NCBI RefSeq assembly: GCF_013349955.1
Contig: NZ_JABVXC010000002.1
Coordinates: 124,001 to 188,000 of the forward strand
From: Onishia taeanensis
GTDB lineage: Bacteria > Pseudomonadota > Gammaproteobacteria > Pseudomonadales > Halomonadaceae
DNA length: 64,000 bases
Reading direction: 5' to 3'
A program made the translations under genes and the position numbers. Positions 36,694 to 46,042 of this stretch are shown here, piece after piece. The notes under the pieces were generated by a model. That model had not been told where the DNA came from, did not search any database, and worked only from the letters and a program-made list of their open reading frames with translations. Position 1 is the stretch's first letter, and every line of letters begins with the position of its first letter.

Positions 36694-38429
36694 GAATTTT
36701 CCTGAAACTGCAGCTGATGCAGAGCCGCATAGGCCCCATCGCGGGCGAGCAGCTCAGCATGGCTGCCCTGCTCGACGATCTCGCCCTGCTCCATCACCAG
36801 AATGCGATCGGCGCGCTCGATGGTGGAGAGCCGGTGGGCAATCACGAAGGTGGTTCGGCCACGACAGACTTCTTCCAGGGCTTTCTGGATATAGCGCTCC
36901 GACTCACTATCGAGCGCCGAAGTGGCCTCATCGAGAATCAGCAACGGTGCGTCCTTGAAGATCGCCCGGGCGATTGCCAGCCGTTGACGCTGGCCGCCGG
37001 AGAGCATGACGCCGTTGTCGCCCACCGGGGTCTCATAGCCTTTCGGCAATTCCATGATGAAATCATGGGCGAAGGCGGCCCGGGCGGCGGCTTCAATGGC
37101 CTCCTGATCGGGATCATCGATCCCATAGGCGATGTTCTGGCCGATGGTGGTGTTGAACAGGGTGACCTGCTGAGACACCAGCGCGATCTGACGACGCAGA
37201 GGTGACAACTTGAAATCATCCAGCGCCACCCCATCGAGGCTGATCGCGCCCTCGCAGGGCCGATAGAAACGCGGCAGCAGGTTGACCAGGGTGGACTTGC
37301 CACTGCCGGAGCGACCGACGATGGCGATCATCTGGCCCGGCGCCACCTCCAGATCGATGCCTTTCAGCACCTCGTTCTGGCCTTCGGCGTAGGTGAAGCG
37401 CACGCCCTGGAAGAGCACGTGCCCCGTCAGACGGCCCGGCTCGGTCGTCCCCTCGTCGGGTTCGGCCGGCTCCTCGATCAGTCCGAATAGCTCGCCAGAG
37501 GCGGCAATGCCTTTCTGGATGACGCTATTGACATCGGTAAGCTGACGCACAGGCTTGGCCATCAGCGAGGCGGCGGTAATGAAGGCCACGAACTCGCCCG
37601 GCGTCATGTCGTCGAGCAGGGCCGGTGACATGGCAAGCCACACGAGCCCCGCCAGGGCCAGCGCCACCAGCAGCTGGATCACCGGGGTGCTGATCCCCTT
37701 GGTCAATGCTTCTTTCATGCTCTGGCGGCGGTTGTCGTCGCTGGCCTGGGCGAAGCGGCGCTTCTCATAGGCCTCGGCGCCGTGGGTACGGACCACGCGA
37801 TACCCGGACAGCGCCTCGGAGGCCACATGGGTGACATCCCCCATGGAGCGCTGAATGCGCCGGGAAAGGCGCCGAAAGCGCTTGCTGGCATAGCTGACGA
37901 CCAGCCCGATCAGCGGCGTAACCGCCATGAACACCAGGGTCAGCAGTGCATTGGTCCACAGCAGATAGCCCAGCAGCCCCAGCACGAAGAGCCCCTCGCG
38001 CAGGATCACCGTGACGGCACTGCTCGCCGCCCCGGTGACCTGTTCGACGTGGTAGGTCACGCGTGACACCAGTTGGCCGCTCGAGTGCTCATCGAAGAAG
38101 CGTCCCGGCAGGTGCAGCATGTGGTTGAAGACATCGCAGCGCAGGGAGTGCACCACGTTACGCGCGACCTGGCTCATGAAGTAGGTGCCAAGAAAGGTCC
38201 CCAGCCCCCGGGCCGCGAACATGCCCACCACGAACATCGGCAGGAACAGCCGGAAGGCCGCATCCGGGTTCTGGATACCATCGATCAGGCGCTTCATCAT
38301 CTCCGCCAGGGCCGTGCTGGACGCGGCGTAAATGGCATAGCCGACCACCGCCAGCATGAAAGAACGCCAATAGGGCCTGACATAGTCGAGCAGGCGCTTG
38401 TAGAGAGCCCATCCTGAATCGTAGGTCAC
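36690..38429 (-). CDS. msbA: Lipid A export ABC transporter MsbA
   Basis: A 579-residue half-transporter flipping lipid A across the inner membrane. Six membrane helices occupy about residues 15-310; the nucleotide-binding domain has Walker A VGRSGSGKSTL, Q-loop ALVSQQVTLFN, signature LSGGQRQRLAIARA, Walker B LLILDEATSALD and switch His in VIAHRLSTIE. The neighbours lpxK and the exbB-exbD pair match the conserved operon. Confidence 0.96.
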   Translation of the reverse strand: MTYDSGWALYKRLLDYVRPYWRSFMLAVVGYAIYAASSTALAEMMKRLIDGIQNPDAAFRLFLPMFVVGMFAARGLGTFLGTYFMSQVARNVVHSLRCDVFNHMLHLPGRFFDEHSSGQLVSRVTYHVEQVTGAASSAVTVILREGLFVLGLLGYLLWTNALLTLVFMAVTPLIGLVVSYASKRFRRLSRRIQRSMGDVTHVASEALSGYRVVRTHGAEAYEKRRFAQASDDNRRQSMKEALTKGISTPVIQLLVALALAGLVWLAMSPALLDDMTPGEFVAFITAASLMAKPVRQLTDVNSVIQKGIAASGELFGLIEEPAEPDEGTTEPGRLTGHVLFQGVRFTYAEGQNEVLKGIDLEVAPGQMIAIVGRSGSGKSTLVNLLPRFYRPCEGAISLDGVALDDFKLSPLRRQIALVSQQVTLFNTTIGQNIAYGIDDPDQEAIEAAARAAFAHDFIMELPKGYETPVGDNGVMLSGGQRQRLAIARAIFKDAPLLILDEATSALDSESERYIQKALEEVCRGRTTFVIAHRLSTIERADRILVMEQGEIVEQGSHAELLARDGAYAALHQLQFQENS

Positions 38430-38854
38430 GGTGTCTCCGCTTGAGTGGTACTGTCGGTTGCTTCGCGAGTGGCGATGCGCACACGCGTAATGCCCAGGGC
38501 AGCCGCTTGATCAAGAGCGGCCACCACTCGGCGATGGGCGACCCGGCCGTCGGCCTCGATCACAAGCCCATGGTCCCGGGCAGCATCGGCCCGAGCGGTC
38601 AGCGCCGCGGCCAGCTCATGCTGACCGACGGATGCCTGATCGAGTCGATAGTCGCCGTCGGCCGTGATCGAAAGCACCACCGGCGCGGTTTCCGCCGGCG
38701 CTGCACTGGCGCTTTCGGGAAGCTCGAGTTCCAGCGCCTGTCGGGTCTCGAAGGTGGTCGAGACCATGAAGAAGATCAACAGCAGAAACACCACATCGAT
38801 CAGGGGCGTCAGGTTGATCTCCACCGGTTCCCGGTGACGACGCGGAAACTTCAT
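38426..38854 (-). CDS. ExbD/TolR-family protein (msbA-linked)
   Basis: A 142-residue protein with membrane helix containing the conserved Asp (NLTPLIDVVFLLLIFFMV) and a periplasmic domain. It belongs to the second ExbB-ExbD pair of the window, encoded with msbA and lpxK but with no tonB or receptor nearby. The linkage is conserved in pseudomonads (PA2982-PA2983, from memory). What this motor energises is unclear. Four-base overlap with both neighbours. Confidence 0.9.
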   Translation of the reverse strand: MKFPRRHREPVEINLTPLIDVVFLLLIFFMVSTTFETRQALELELPESASAAPAETAPVVLSITADGDYRLDQASVGQHELAAALTARADAARDHGLVIEADGRVAHRRVVAALDQAAALGITRVRIATREATDSTTQAETP

Positions 38855-39513
38855 GCGCCGGGCACTCCCGGAGCCAGGGAATCGTCGCGCTCGCTGAGAT
38901 TCAACTCACCCGGATAGTGAGCCAGAAAGTCCACCAGTTGGGTCGCCTGCTGCTCCATGCGCACGGTGATGTCCTCGACCCGGCGCTGGAAGAAGCGGTG
39001 AAACATCAGCGCCGGTATTGCCACCGTCAAACCGGCGGCGGTGGTCACCAATGCCTGGGAGATTCCACCGGCCAGTTCTGCGGTACGCCCGGCCCCCTGG
39101 GCACTGACCAGTACCGAGAACACCTCGATCATCCCGACCACGGTGCCTAACAGGCCGACCAGCGGCGCGATAGCGGCGATGGTGCCCAGCGGGCTCAGAA
39201 AGCGCTCCATGTCATGGATCACCGCGACAGCCGCCTCCTGCAGCCGGGCACGCACCTGATCATGACCGAGCCTGGCATTGCGAAGCCCCGCCGCCAGCAC
39301 GCCACCCAACGGTGAGTGGCTTTCCAGCCAGTAGAGATTGACCTGGCCCTGTGCGACCAGCGCGCAGACCTCTCCGCCCAGCCCAGTCGGGGCGATGCGA
39401 GCGGCGCGCAAGGTCCACAGGCGCTCGATGATGATCACGCTAGCGACCAGGGAACAGCCCAGCAGCGGCAACATCAACCAACCACCGACCTCTAGTGCAC
39501 CGAGCATATCCAT
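38851..39513 (-). CDS. MotA/TolQ/ExbB proton-channel protein (msbA-linked)
   Basis: A 220-residue membrane protein with three predicted helices; the core AIAPLVGLLGTVVGMIEVF and GISQALVTTAAGLTVAIPAL is typical of the family. It is paired with the ExbD-like protein and starts the eight-gene operon that ends at murB. It lies 49 nt after comEC on the same strand, so it may also be read from the comEC promoter. Confidence 0.92.
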   Translation of the reverse strand: MDMLGALEVGGWLMLPLLGCSLVASVIIIERLWTLRAARIAPTGLGGEVCALVAQGQVNLYWLESHSPLGGVLAAGLRNARLGHDQVRARLQEAAVAVIHDMERFLSPLGTIAAIAPLVGLLGTVVGMIEVFSVLVSAQGAGRTAELAGGISQALVTTAAGLTVAIPALMFHRFFQRRVEDITVRMEQQATQLVDFLAHYPGELNLSERDDSLAPGVPGA

Positions 39514-39562
39514 ATCAGAGTCTCCAAAATGCCATCACCGCCGGGGACGCTATGACCGTCAT

Positions 39563-41971
39563 CTAGGGGCGAGATTCTACCCCATGGCAGCCGCCATCGA
39601 CACCGCGTCGCCAGCTCGGTTGTCGCTCGGCGCTCACCAGGATCGGCTCGCCCGGGGTTAAGGTGACCGCCACCGCCCCGTCAAGCGCGGTATTCCAAAG
39701 GCAGCTACCCTGTCGGCGAAAGCGCCGCACCACCTCGGCGGCTGGGTGACCGAAACGGTTGTCACGCCCGGCACTGATAATGACTTGGCGAGGATTCGTC
39801 GCCGTCACGAAGGCCTCACTGGAGCTGGTGCGACTGCCATGGTGTCCGGCAACCAGCACGTCGATACGCTCGGGTAACACTGGCAGCAGGCGACGCTCCA
39901 CTGCCTGTCCGGCATCACCGGTGATCAATACCGCCTTGTCGCCAAGACGCGCCAAGAGCACACAGGAGCGGTCATTCGCGGACCATTCATCGAGCGCCCC
40001 ATCCGGCGGCCAGAGTATCTTGAAATCAATATCGCCACTGCTCCAGCGCTGGCCGGCGACGCAGTGGCGCGCCTGGTGCCCGATAGCCTCCCCGCGGGGC
40101 GCCAGCCATTCGCCCACCCGGTGATCGGCAAGCGCCGGCACGCCGCCCGCATGGTCCTGATCGCCGTGACTCACGATGACCCGCGAGAACGCCTGACCAG
40201 GAGGCCAAAGACCGGCGAGCGGCATGAAGCCAGAGCTGAACCGCGGCCCGGTATCGTACAAGAGTCGCGTCGTCTGAATGCCGTCATCCACACCGCCATC
40301 GACGCTCTCCTGGCGGGCTACATTCCTGGTCTCGTCGGCATCAGAGTGGCGGCTGGTACGAATGGGTGTACTCGGCGAGTCTGTTGTCAGTTCGATCGCC
40401 TGGCCCTGGCCCACATCATAGACCCGCATGCGCAGACTCCCCTGGGCCGGCAGCGGCGGTTCAAGGTTGAGCGACACGGCCACCATCAGCAGTGACACCG
40501 CCACCCGCAGTGACCGTGTCACACCAGCCAGCCCCCAGGCCAGGGCGACACCGGCAAGACACAGCGCCACCGGCAGACGTTGCCAGTCGGGCAGCACCAG
40601 CAACGGCATGACGGCCACGGCGTTTTCCAGGCCCGATTGCAGCCAGGTAGCCAGCACCTCGAAAAACTGCCAGCCGATATGGGCCAGGGGCGGCACCCCG
40701 CTTAACACCCAGATCAGCAGCCCCAGTGGTACCATCAAGATGCTGACCCAGGGGACTGCCAGCAGATTGATGATGGCCGACCCCGGCGCCAGCCGTCCGA
40801 AGGCGATGATCACGGCGGCGGACATTAATGGCGACAGCAGCAACTGAGTGCGCACCAGCGCCCAGGCCCAGCCCTTGAGCCCCTGGGGCCGGGAGCGCCC
40901 CTGCCAGATCAGGATCAGCCAGGCCACGGCCAGAAAGGACAGCCACAGCCCTGGTCGCCAGAGCGATAGGGGGTCGGCCAGCACGACCATCGAAAACGCC
41001 AGCCACCAGGCCTGCCAGGGCCCGGGTGCGTGACGACCACAGGCGACCCAGAGGCCGACCAGGGTCATGATCAGGGCACGAAACGCCGGCGGTTCGAGGC
41101 CCGCCAGCCAGGCATAGCCGCTCGCCGCCACGCCGGCCATGACCCAGGGCCAGACTGCCATGCGCCAGCGCCCGGGCGTGACACAGCGCGCCAGACCACG
41201 CATCAGCCATAACACGCAGGTCGCGACCAATCCCACATGTAGCCCCGACACCACCACCAGGTGCGTGGTACCGCTGGCATTCAGAAGCGCCCAGTCATCA
41301 TCATTGAGTCGCTCGGCGGCGCCCAGCGTCAAAGCTGCCAGCCAGCGGCGGCTCAAGCCTTCGGGATAATGGCTATCGAGAAAGGTTAGGGCCGACTGGC
41401 GAAGTGAAAAAGGCGCGGCGGCCTGGCGCTCGGCCGGCGGCGCGTGTCGCACATAGCCGGTTGCGCCCAGCCCCTCACGCCACAGCCAGGCGCGGTAATC
41501 GAAGGCGCCGGGGTTGGCGAAACCCGATGGCGGTCGCAGCCGTGCCGTCAGGCGCCAACGCTCGCCTACCGCCATGGTGGGACCGCCATAAACCGACAAC
41601 CGCACCCGCTTAAGGGCGTCACAGTCGGCGAGACCAGGTTGCTGGGGGTGGCAATCATCGACGGCAAAACGCAGCCGGCTCGCCGGATGACCTTGCTGAT
41701 AGGAGAGAATGCGCCCCTCGAGCCGGAGATCCTGGCCGACAAGGCCTCGGGGCAGTTCGGCTTCCCGCGTCAGCAGCAGCGAGCCACCGACCACAGTGGC
41801 AGCAACGAACAGCACCAGATGAAGCCACTGACGGGGCAGCCGTGCCAGGATGAGCAGCCCCGCCACGCCCCAGGCCACCAGGAGCCCGTCCGGTGCTTGC
41901 ATGGCGAGCCCGGCACCCACCATAGCGGCGATTGCCAACGGCATGCCGAGCCCACTGCGCATGGTACCCAT
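39563..41971 (-). CDS. comEC: ComEC/Rec2 DNA-uptake channel protein
   Basis: An 802-residue inner-membrane protein for DNA uptake in natural transformation. An N-terminal OB-like domain (LEGRILSYQ), a competence domain with about ten membrane helices (SGLHVGLVATCVLW near residue 250), then a C-terminal metallo-beta-lactamase domain with VYDVGQGQA, VSHGDQDHAGG and VLVAGHHGSRTSSS. Between VYDVGQGQA and LLYDTGPRF there is an extra hydrophilic stretch of about 35 residues. The start is uncertain (41971, 41962 or 42037). Confidence 0.9.
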   Translation of the reverse strand: MGTMRSGLGMPLAIAAMVGAGLAMQAPDGLLVAWGVAGLLILARLPRQWLHLVLFVAATVVGGSLLLTREAELPRGLVGQDLRLEGRILSYQQGHPASRLRFAVDDCHPQQPGLADCDALKRVRLSVYGGPTMAVGERWRLTARLRPPSGFANPGAFDYRAWLWREGLGATGYVRHAPPAERQAAAPFSLRQSALTFLDSHYPEGLSRRWLAALTLGAAERLNDDDWALLNASGTTHLVVVSGLHVGLVATCVLWLMRGLARCVTPGRWRMAVWPWVMAGVAASGYAWLAGLEPPAFRALIMTLVGLWVACGRHAPGPWQAWWLAFSMVVLADPLSLWRPGLWLSFLAVAWLILIWQGRSRPQGLKGWAWALVRTQLLLSPLMSAAVIIAFGRLAPGSAIINLLAVPWVSILMVPLGLLIWVLSGVPPLAHIGWQFFEVLATWLQSGLENAVAVMPLLVLPDWQRLPVALCLAGVALAWGLAGVTRSLRVAVSLLMVAVSLNLEPPLPAQGSLRMRVYDVGQGQAIELTTDSPSTPIRTSRHSDADETRNVARQESVDGGVDDGIQTTRLLYDTGPRFSSGFMPLAGLWPPGQAFSRVIVSHGDQDHAGGVPALADHRVGEWLAPRGEAIGHQARHCVAGQRWSSGDIDFKILWPPDGALDEWSANDRSCVLLARLGDKAVLITGDAGQAVERRLLPVLPERIDVLVAGHHGSRTSSSEAFVTATNPRQVIISAGRDNRFGHPAAEVVRRFRRQGSCLWNTALDGAVAVTLTPGEPILVSAERQPSWRRGVDGGCHGVESRP

Positions 41972-42100
41972 GACAGACTTCGGCCCTCCCTGGCGCTGTC
42001 TTACCCCCGAACCGGCCGTAGCCGTGGCGAGGGGCATGGCTTGTATGGATAATGGCTGCGAATCCTGTGATCCGTACCATTCATCGCCTGCGAGCCTGCC

Positions 42101-42658
42101 ATGCCGCGCCGCTTCCTACAGCGCTACATGCCCCACCCCGATGCCCTCAAGGGTAATCGCTCGCTGCGCTTCATGCGCCATTTGATCGGCGATGCCTCAC
42201 TATGGATGCTGTCGCGCCGCACGGTAGCCAATGCCTTCATGATCGGCGTGTTCTGCGCCCTGTTGCCAATTCCCTTTCAGATGGTCTTGGCCGCGGGCGG
42301 CGCCTGCCTACTGCGCTGCAATCTGCCGCTCTCTATCGGGCTGGTATGGATCACCAATCCCTTGACCATGCCGATCATCTTCTACGGCAACTATCGGCTA
42401 GGCGCCTGGCTACTGGCCACGCCGCCCAGGGCAGCACCCGACACCCTATCGACGCAGTGGGTAGCCGAACAACTGGTCGATATCCTGCCGGCTTTGGCGC
42501 TGGGCTCGCTGGTCGCGGCGGTGGTCGCCGGCCTCGCCGCCAACGCCGGCATCCGCTTGATCTGGCGCTGGCAGGTCTCACGCAGCTGGCGGCGACGCCG
42601 CAAGGAGCGCCGCCTGCGCGCCGCGCTGGCCGGCAAAGCCCGCAGTAGCGACAGCTGA
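42101..42658 (+). CDS. DUF2062 family membrane protein
   Basis: A 185-residue protein with DUF2062 features: MPRRFLQRYMPHPDAL, SRRTVANAFMIGVFCALLPIPFQMV, NLPLSIGLVWITNPLTMPI and a third helix near 130-155, ending in an Arg-rich tail. The family is common next to comEC but has no established role. It is divergent from comEC and convergent with lolD. Confidence 0.87.
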   Translation: MPRRFLQRYMPHPDALKGNRSLRFMRHLIGDASLWMLSRRTVANAFMIGVFCALLPIPFQMVLAAGGACLLRCNLPLSIGLVWITNPLTMPIIFYGNYRLGAWLLATPPRAAPDTLSTQWVAEQLVDILPALALGSLVAAVVAGLAANAGIRLIWRWQVSRSWRRRRKERRLRAALAGKARSSDS

Positions 42659-42755
42659 TCACGACTACGAAACGAAGCCTGGGTGCTGGATGGTCAGGCC
42701 TGAATAGCCAAGGGTAGCGCTCCAGGCCCAACCATCTTCATATCTTCATCCCGCT

Positions 42756-43466
42756 TTAGCTGTCCACTGTCAACCGGCCGTCATCCAGCTTCATCACCCG
42801 GTCCTGGTGGGCGGCGAGGTCGGTGTCATGGGTCACCACCACGAAGGCACAGGCAGTCGTCTTGGCAAGCTCGTCCATCATCGCAAGGATGCTCGCAGCG
42901 GTGGTCTTGTCAAGGTTGCCGGTAGGTTCATCCATGAGCACCAGGCTGGGATCAGTAATCAATGCCCGGGCGATTGCCACCCGTTGACGCTCACCGCCGG
43001 AGAGCTCACCGGGTTTGTGATCGCTCCGCTTGGCCATGCCGACATGCTCGAGGATCTGTGCGGCACGCTGGCAGGCCTGCTTACGGGATTGCCCACGCAC
43101 GATCAGCGGCAGCGCCGCGTTTTCCAGGGCAGTCAGCTCGGCTAACAAATGGTGGAACTGGTAGACGAAGCCGATATGGCGGTTTCGAAAGCGCCCCAGC
43201 TGGCTTTCTCCCAGCACGGCCAGAGACTGCCCCGCCACCTTGACGGAGCCAGCGCTGGGCCGATCCAGGCCGCCCAGCAGGTTAAGCAGCGTCGTCTTGC
43301 CCGAACCGGAACTGCCCACCACGGCCACCCGCTCCCCGGCGCACACCTCGAGGTCCAAATTCTCGAGTACCGTCACGTCCTGGGGGCCTTCATGATAGGT
43401 CCGCGTCAGTCCCTGGCATTCAAGCAGCACCTGGCCAGCCTTGGGGGAGGCGTGCTCCTCGGTCAT
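42756..43466 (-). CDS. lolD: Lipoprotein-releasing ABC transporter ATPase LolD
   Basis: A 236-residue ATPase driving release of outer-membrane lipoproteins from the inner membrane. Walker A is VGSSGSGKTTLLNLLGGLD, the LolD-type segment FVYQFHHLLAELTALEN follows, then signature LSGGERQRVAIARAL, Walker B LVLMDEPTGNLD and the His-loop VVTHD. I chose ATG 43466, seven nt after AGGAG, over an earlier ATG overlapping the lolC end. Confidence 0.95.
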   Translation of the reverse strand: MTEEHASPKAGQVLLECQGLTRTYHEGPQDVTVLENLDLEVCAGERVAVVGSSGSGKTTLLNLLGGLDRPSAGSVKVAGQSLAVLGESQLGRFRNRHIGFVYQFHHLLAELTALENAALPLIVRGQSRKQACQRAAQILEHVGMAKRSDHKPGELSGGERQRVAIARALITDPSLVLMDEPTGNLDKTTAASILAMMDELAKTTACAFVVVTHDTDLAAHQDRVMKLDDGRLTVDS

Positions 43467-43492
43467 GATTGTCTCCTTGCTCATCGAGGGCC

Positions 43493-44734
43493 TCATTCGT
43501 AGCGCAGCACATCAGCCGGCTGGATGCGCGAGGCACGCCAGGCCGGATACAGGGTAGACAGAAAGGTCAACACAAAGGCCGCCGAGGTAATCACGCCCAC
43601 ATCGGACCACTCCAGGCGAGACGGCAGATAGCTGATGAAGTAGACGTTGGCGTCCAGGAAATGGATGCCAGTGGCCGACTCGAACCAAGCGATCAGGTCG
43701 GCAATCGTCAGCGCTAGTGTCACCCCGACGCCTAGCCCGATCAGGATGCCGATGATGCCAATCGCCAGCCCCTGGACGATGAAGATACCCATGATCGAGC
43801 CAGGCGTCGCACCGATGGTGCGCAGAATGGCGATATCCGCTTTCTTGTCAGTGACCACCATGACCAGGGTCGACACGATATTGAAGGCAGCGACGGCGAC
43901 GATCACGGTCAGCAGCAGGCCGATCATGCGTTTCTCCATCTGGATCGCCTGGAAGAGGTTGCCGTGGGTCTGGGTCCAATCGATACCGCGATAGCCTGGC
44001 CCCAGCTCATCGATGATCTTGCGCGTCTCGCCATGAGCGGCGAAGAGGTCATCGAACTCCAGCCGCAGTCCTCCGACGGCATCGCCCATCCTCGCCAGGG
44101 TCTGCATGTCGGCGATATGCGCATAGGCCAGACTGGCGTCCAGGTCGGCCCCGACGCTGAAGATCCCGCTCACGGTGAAGCGCTTCAGACGCGGGAAGAC
44201 CCCGCCCGGGGTGATCGAGGCCTCGGGTACCAGCAGGGTAACGCGGTCACCGACCCCGACGCCCAGCCGCCTGGCCAGCAGCTCACCGAGCACGACCTTC
44301 CATTCTCCGGCTTTCAGGTCGCCGAGGCTCCCCTGCACCATATTCTCATCGATGATCGACACCTTGGCCTCGGCCTGTGGCTCGATGCCATTGACCATGG
44401 CGCCCTCATTGCGCCCGCCGATCGAAAACATGCCCTGCTGCTGCACGAAGGGTGCGGCGCCGATCACTCGCTCGCGCTGCATTAGCCGGTCAGCCAGCGG
44501 CTGCCAGTCGGTCATCCCTGAGGGCGCCTCGATGCGGGTATGGGGCACCATGCCCAGCACCCGGGATCGCAGTTCGTGATCGAAGCCGTTCATCACCGAC
44601 AGCACCAGGATCAGCACGGCGACGCCGAGCATCAACCCCAGCATCGAGGTCAGGGAAATGAAGGAAATAAAGTGATTGCGTCGCTTGGCACGCACGTAGC
44701 GCAGTCCAAGCATAAATGGCAGACGGTCGAGCAT
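43493..44734 (-). CDS. lolC: LolC/LolE-family lipoprotein-releasing permease (possible LolF)
   Basis: A 413-residue permease with one N-terminal helix (LTSMLGLMLGVAVLILVLSVM), a large periplasmic domain and three C-terminal helices, typical of LolC/LolE (RRNHFISFISLTSMLGL, ILRTIGATPGSIMGIF, YPAWRASRIQPADVLRYE). The periplasmic hook region reads ITPGGVFPRLKRFTVSGIF. Only one such gene is present next to lolD, unlike the lolC-lolD-lolE order of E. coli, so either lolE is elsewhere or this is a LolF forming a homodimer. Confidence 0.9.
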   Translation of the reverse strand: MLDRLPFMLGLRYVRAKRRNHFISFISLTSMLGLMLGVAVLILVLSVMNGFDHELRSRVLGMVPHTRIEAPSGMTDWQPLADRLMQRERVIGAAPFVQQQGMFSIGGRNEGAMVNGIEPQAEAKVSIIDENMVQGSLGDLKAGEWKVVLGELLARRLGVGVGDRVTLLVPEASITPGGVFPRLKRFTVSGIFSVGADLDASLAYAHIADMQTLARMGDAVGGLRLEFDDLFAAHGETRKIIDELGPGYRGIDWTQTHGNLFQAIQMEKRMIGLLLTVIVAVAAFNIVSTLVMVVTDKKADIAILRTIGATPGSIMGIFIVQGLAIGIIGILIGLGVGVTLALTIADLIAWFESATGIHFLDANVYFISYLPSRLEWSDVGVITSAAFVLTFLSTLYPAWRASRIQPADVLRYE

Positions 44735-44913
44735 CGCGATCGGTTCCTTGTCAGCGGGCGCTCATGGTACGGTTTTTTGCCTGGCGACGCATGCGTGGCG
44801 CGCGGAGCAAGGCGATTATCCCGAGAGGATCCCTTGCATCCCGGCAGCGCCCACCCTACATTGCGCCGTCCCCGGGGCAAGGCCCCGATGAGCATACCCG
44901 TGAGAAGACTGCG

Positions 44914-46038
44914 ATGGCTAACCGCTTGTTCCCCGAATGGCACCCACAAGATGCCGTGCAACTGACTTGGCCGGGTGCCGACAGCGACTGGGCTCCCATG
45001 CTGTCGCGCATCGAAGCCACACTTGAGCGCATGGTCACGGCCATCGCCCGCTACCAGCGCGTGCTGATCAGCGTCGCCGATACCGCGACCCGGGCACGGC
45101 TGACGGACACCTTTGCCCACCTCGGTGTCCCCGCGCCAAGGCTCAGGTTCTGCGTGGTGCCAAGCGATGACAGCTGGGCCCGGGACCACGGGCCGATAGG
45201 GATCGAGCGCGATGGCCGCCTGACCCTGCTCGACTACCGCTTCACCGGATGGGGCGGCAAGTTTCCCGCCGCCCGAGACGATGCTCTGAACCGGTCACTG
45301 GCCGCTCAGGGTGTCTTCGCCGCCCCGCTAGAATCCCGCACCCTGGTACTGGAAGGCGGTGCCATCGAGAGCGATGGCGAAGGCACGCTGCTGACCACCG
45401 AGGCCTGCCTGCTCAACCAGAACCGCAACCCAAGCCTGGACAGGGCGGCGATCGAGGCCCGGCTCGCCGAGGACTTCGGCGTCACCCGAGTGCTGTGGCT
45501 CGCACACGGGCATCTGGAAGGCGATGACACCGACAGCCATGTCGATACCCTGGCGCGTTTCTGCGACCCGCAGACCATCGCCTATGTGCGCTGTGATGAC
45601 CCCGATGATGCGCACTATGCGGCGCTTTGCGCCATGCAAGATGAGCTCAAGGCGCTGCGCCAGGCCGACGGTACGCCCTACCGACTGATCCCGCTGCCTT
45701 GGCCAAGGCCCTGCTTCGATCCAGAAGACGGTCACCGCCTGCCGGCCACCTATGCCAACTTCTTGATCATCAATGGTGCCGTGCTGGTGCCGGTCTATGG
45801 CGATGCGGCGGACAGCACCGCGCTTGACGCATTGGCCAGCGCCTTCCCCGACCGCGACCTGGTGCCCATCGACTGTCGTGAAGCCATCCGCCAGCACGGC
45901 AGCCTGCATTGTCTGACCATGCAGTTGCCCAAGGGCAGCCTGGCCGCCTCTCACCTTGCCAGCGCCGCCAGCCACGACGCTGACAACGATGCTGACAACG
46001 ATGCTAACAGCGACGCAGCCGCTGACGTTCAGGAGTGA
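44914..46038 (+). CDS. aguA: Agmatine deiminase
   Basis: A 374-residue enzyme turning agmatine into N-carbamoylputrescine. Family motifs: FPEWHPQDAVQLTWPG at the start, DDSWARDHGPIG, VLEGGAIESDGEGTLLTTEACLLN, HGHLEGDDTDSHVDTLARF and the catalytic Cys333 in HGSLHCLTMQLP. An unusual acidic C-terminal tail (DADNDADNDANSDAAADVQE) encoded by 12-base repeats follows the domain. ATG 44914 is chosen because homology starts MANRLFPEWHP. It is followed 4 bases later by aguB. Confidence 0.95.
   Translation: MANRLFPEWHPQDAVQLTWPGADSDWAPMLSRIEATLERMVTAIARYQRVLISVADTATRARLTDTFAHLGVPAPRLRFCVVPSDDSWARDHGPIGIERDGRLTLLDYRFTGWGGKFPAARDDALNRSLAAQGVFAAPLESRTLVLEGGAIESDGEGTLLTTEACLLNQNRNPSLDRAAIEARLAEDFGVTRVLWLAHGHLEGDDTDSHVDTLARFCDPQTIAYVRCDDPDDAHYAALCAMQDELKALRQADGTPYRLIPLPWPRPCFDPEDGHRLPATYANFLIINGAVLVPVYGDAADSTALDALASAFPDRDLVPIDCREAIRQHGSLHCLTMQLPKGSLAASHLASAASHDADNDADNDANSDAAADVQE
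45979..46014 (+). repeat. aguA: 12-bp tandem repeat in the aguA tail
   Basis: GCTGACAACGAT twice exactly and a third variant GCTAACAGCGAC, coding for ADND, ADND and ANSD. It extends the protein beyond the usual family end by an acidic tail and is probably a recent expansion. Confidence 0.85.
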
Positions 46039-46042
46039 TCGC

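Noticed and set aside
44873..44887. CGGGGC/GCCCCG hairpin as a riboswitch before aguA
   Set aside because: A short stem alone; no terminator run and no conserved riboswitch core.
44716..44913. Upstream extension of AguA
   Set aside because: Family homology starts at MANRLFPEWHP; the added residues overlap the lolC start and look like non-coding translation.
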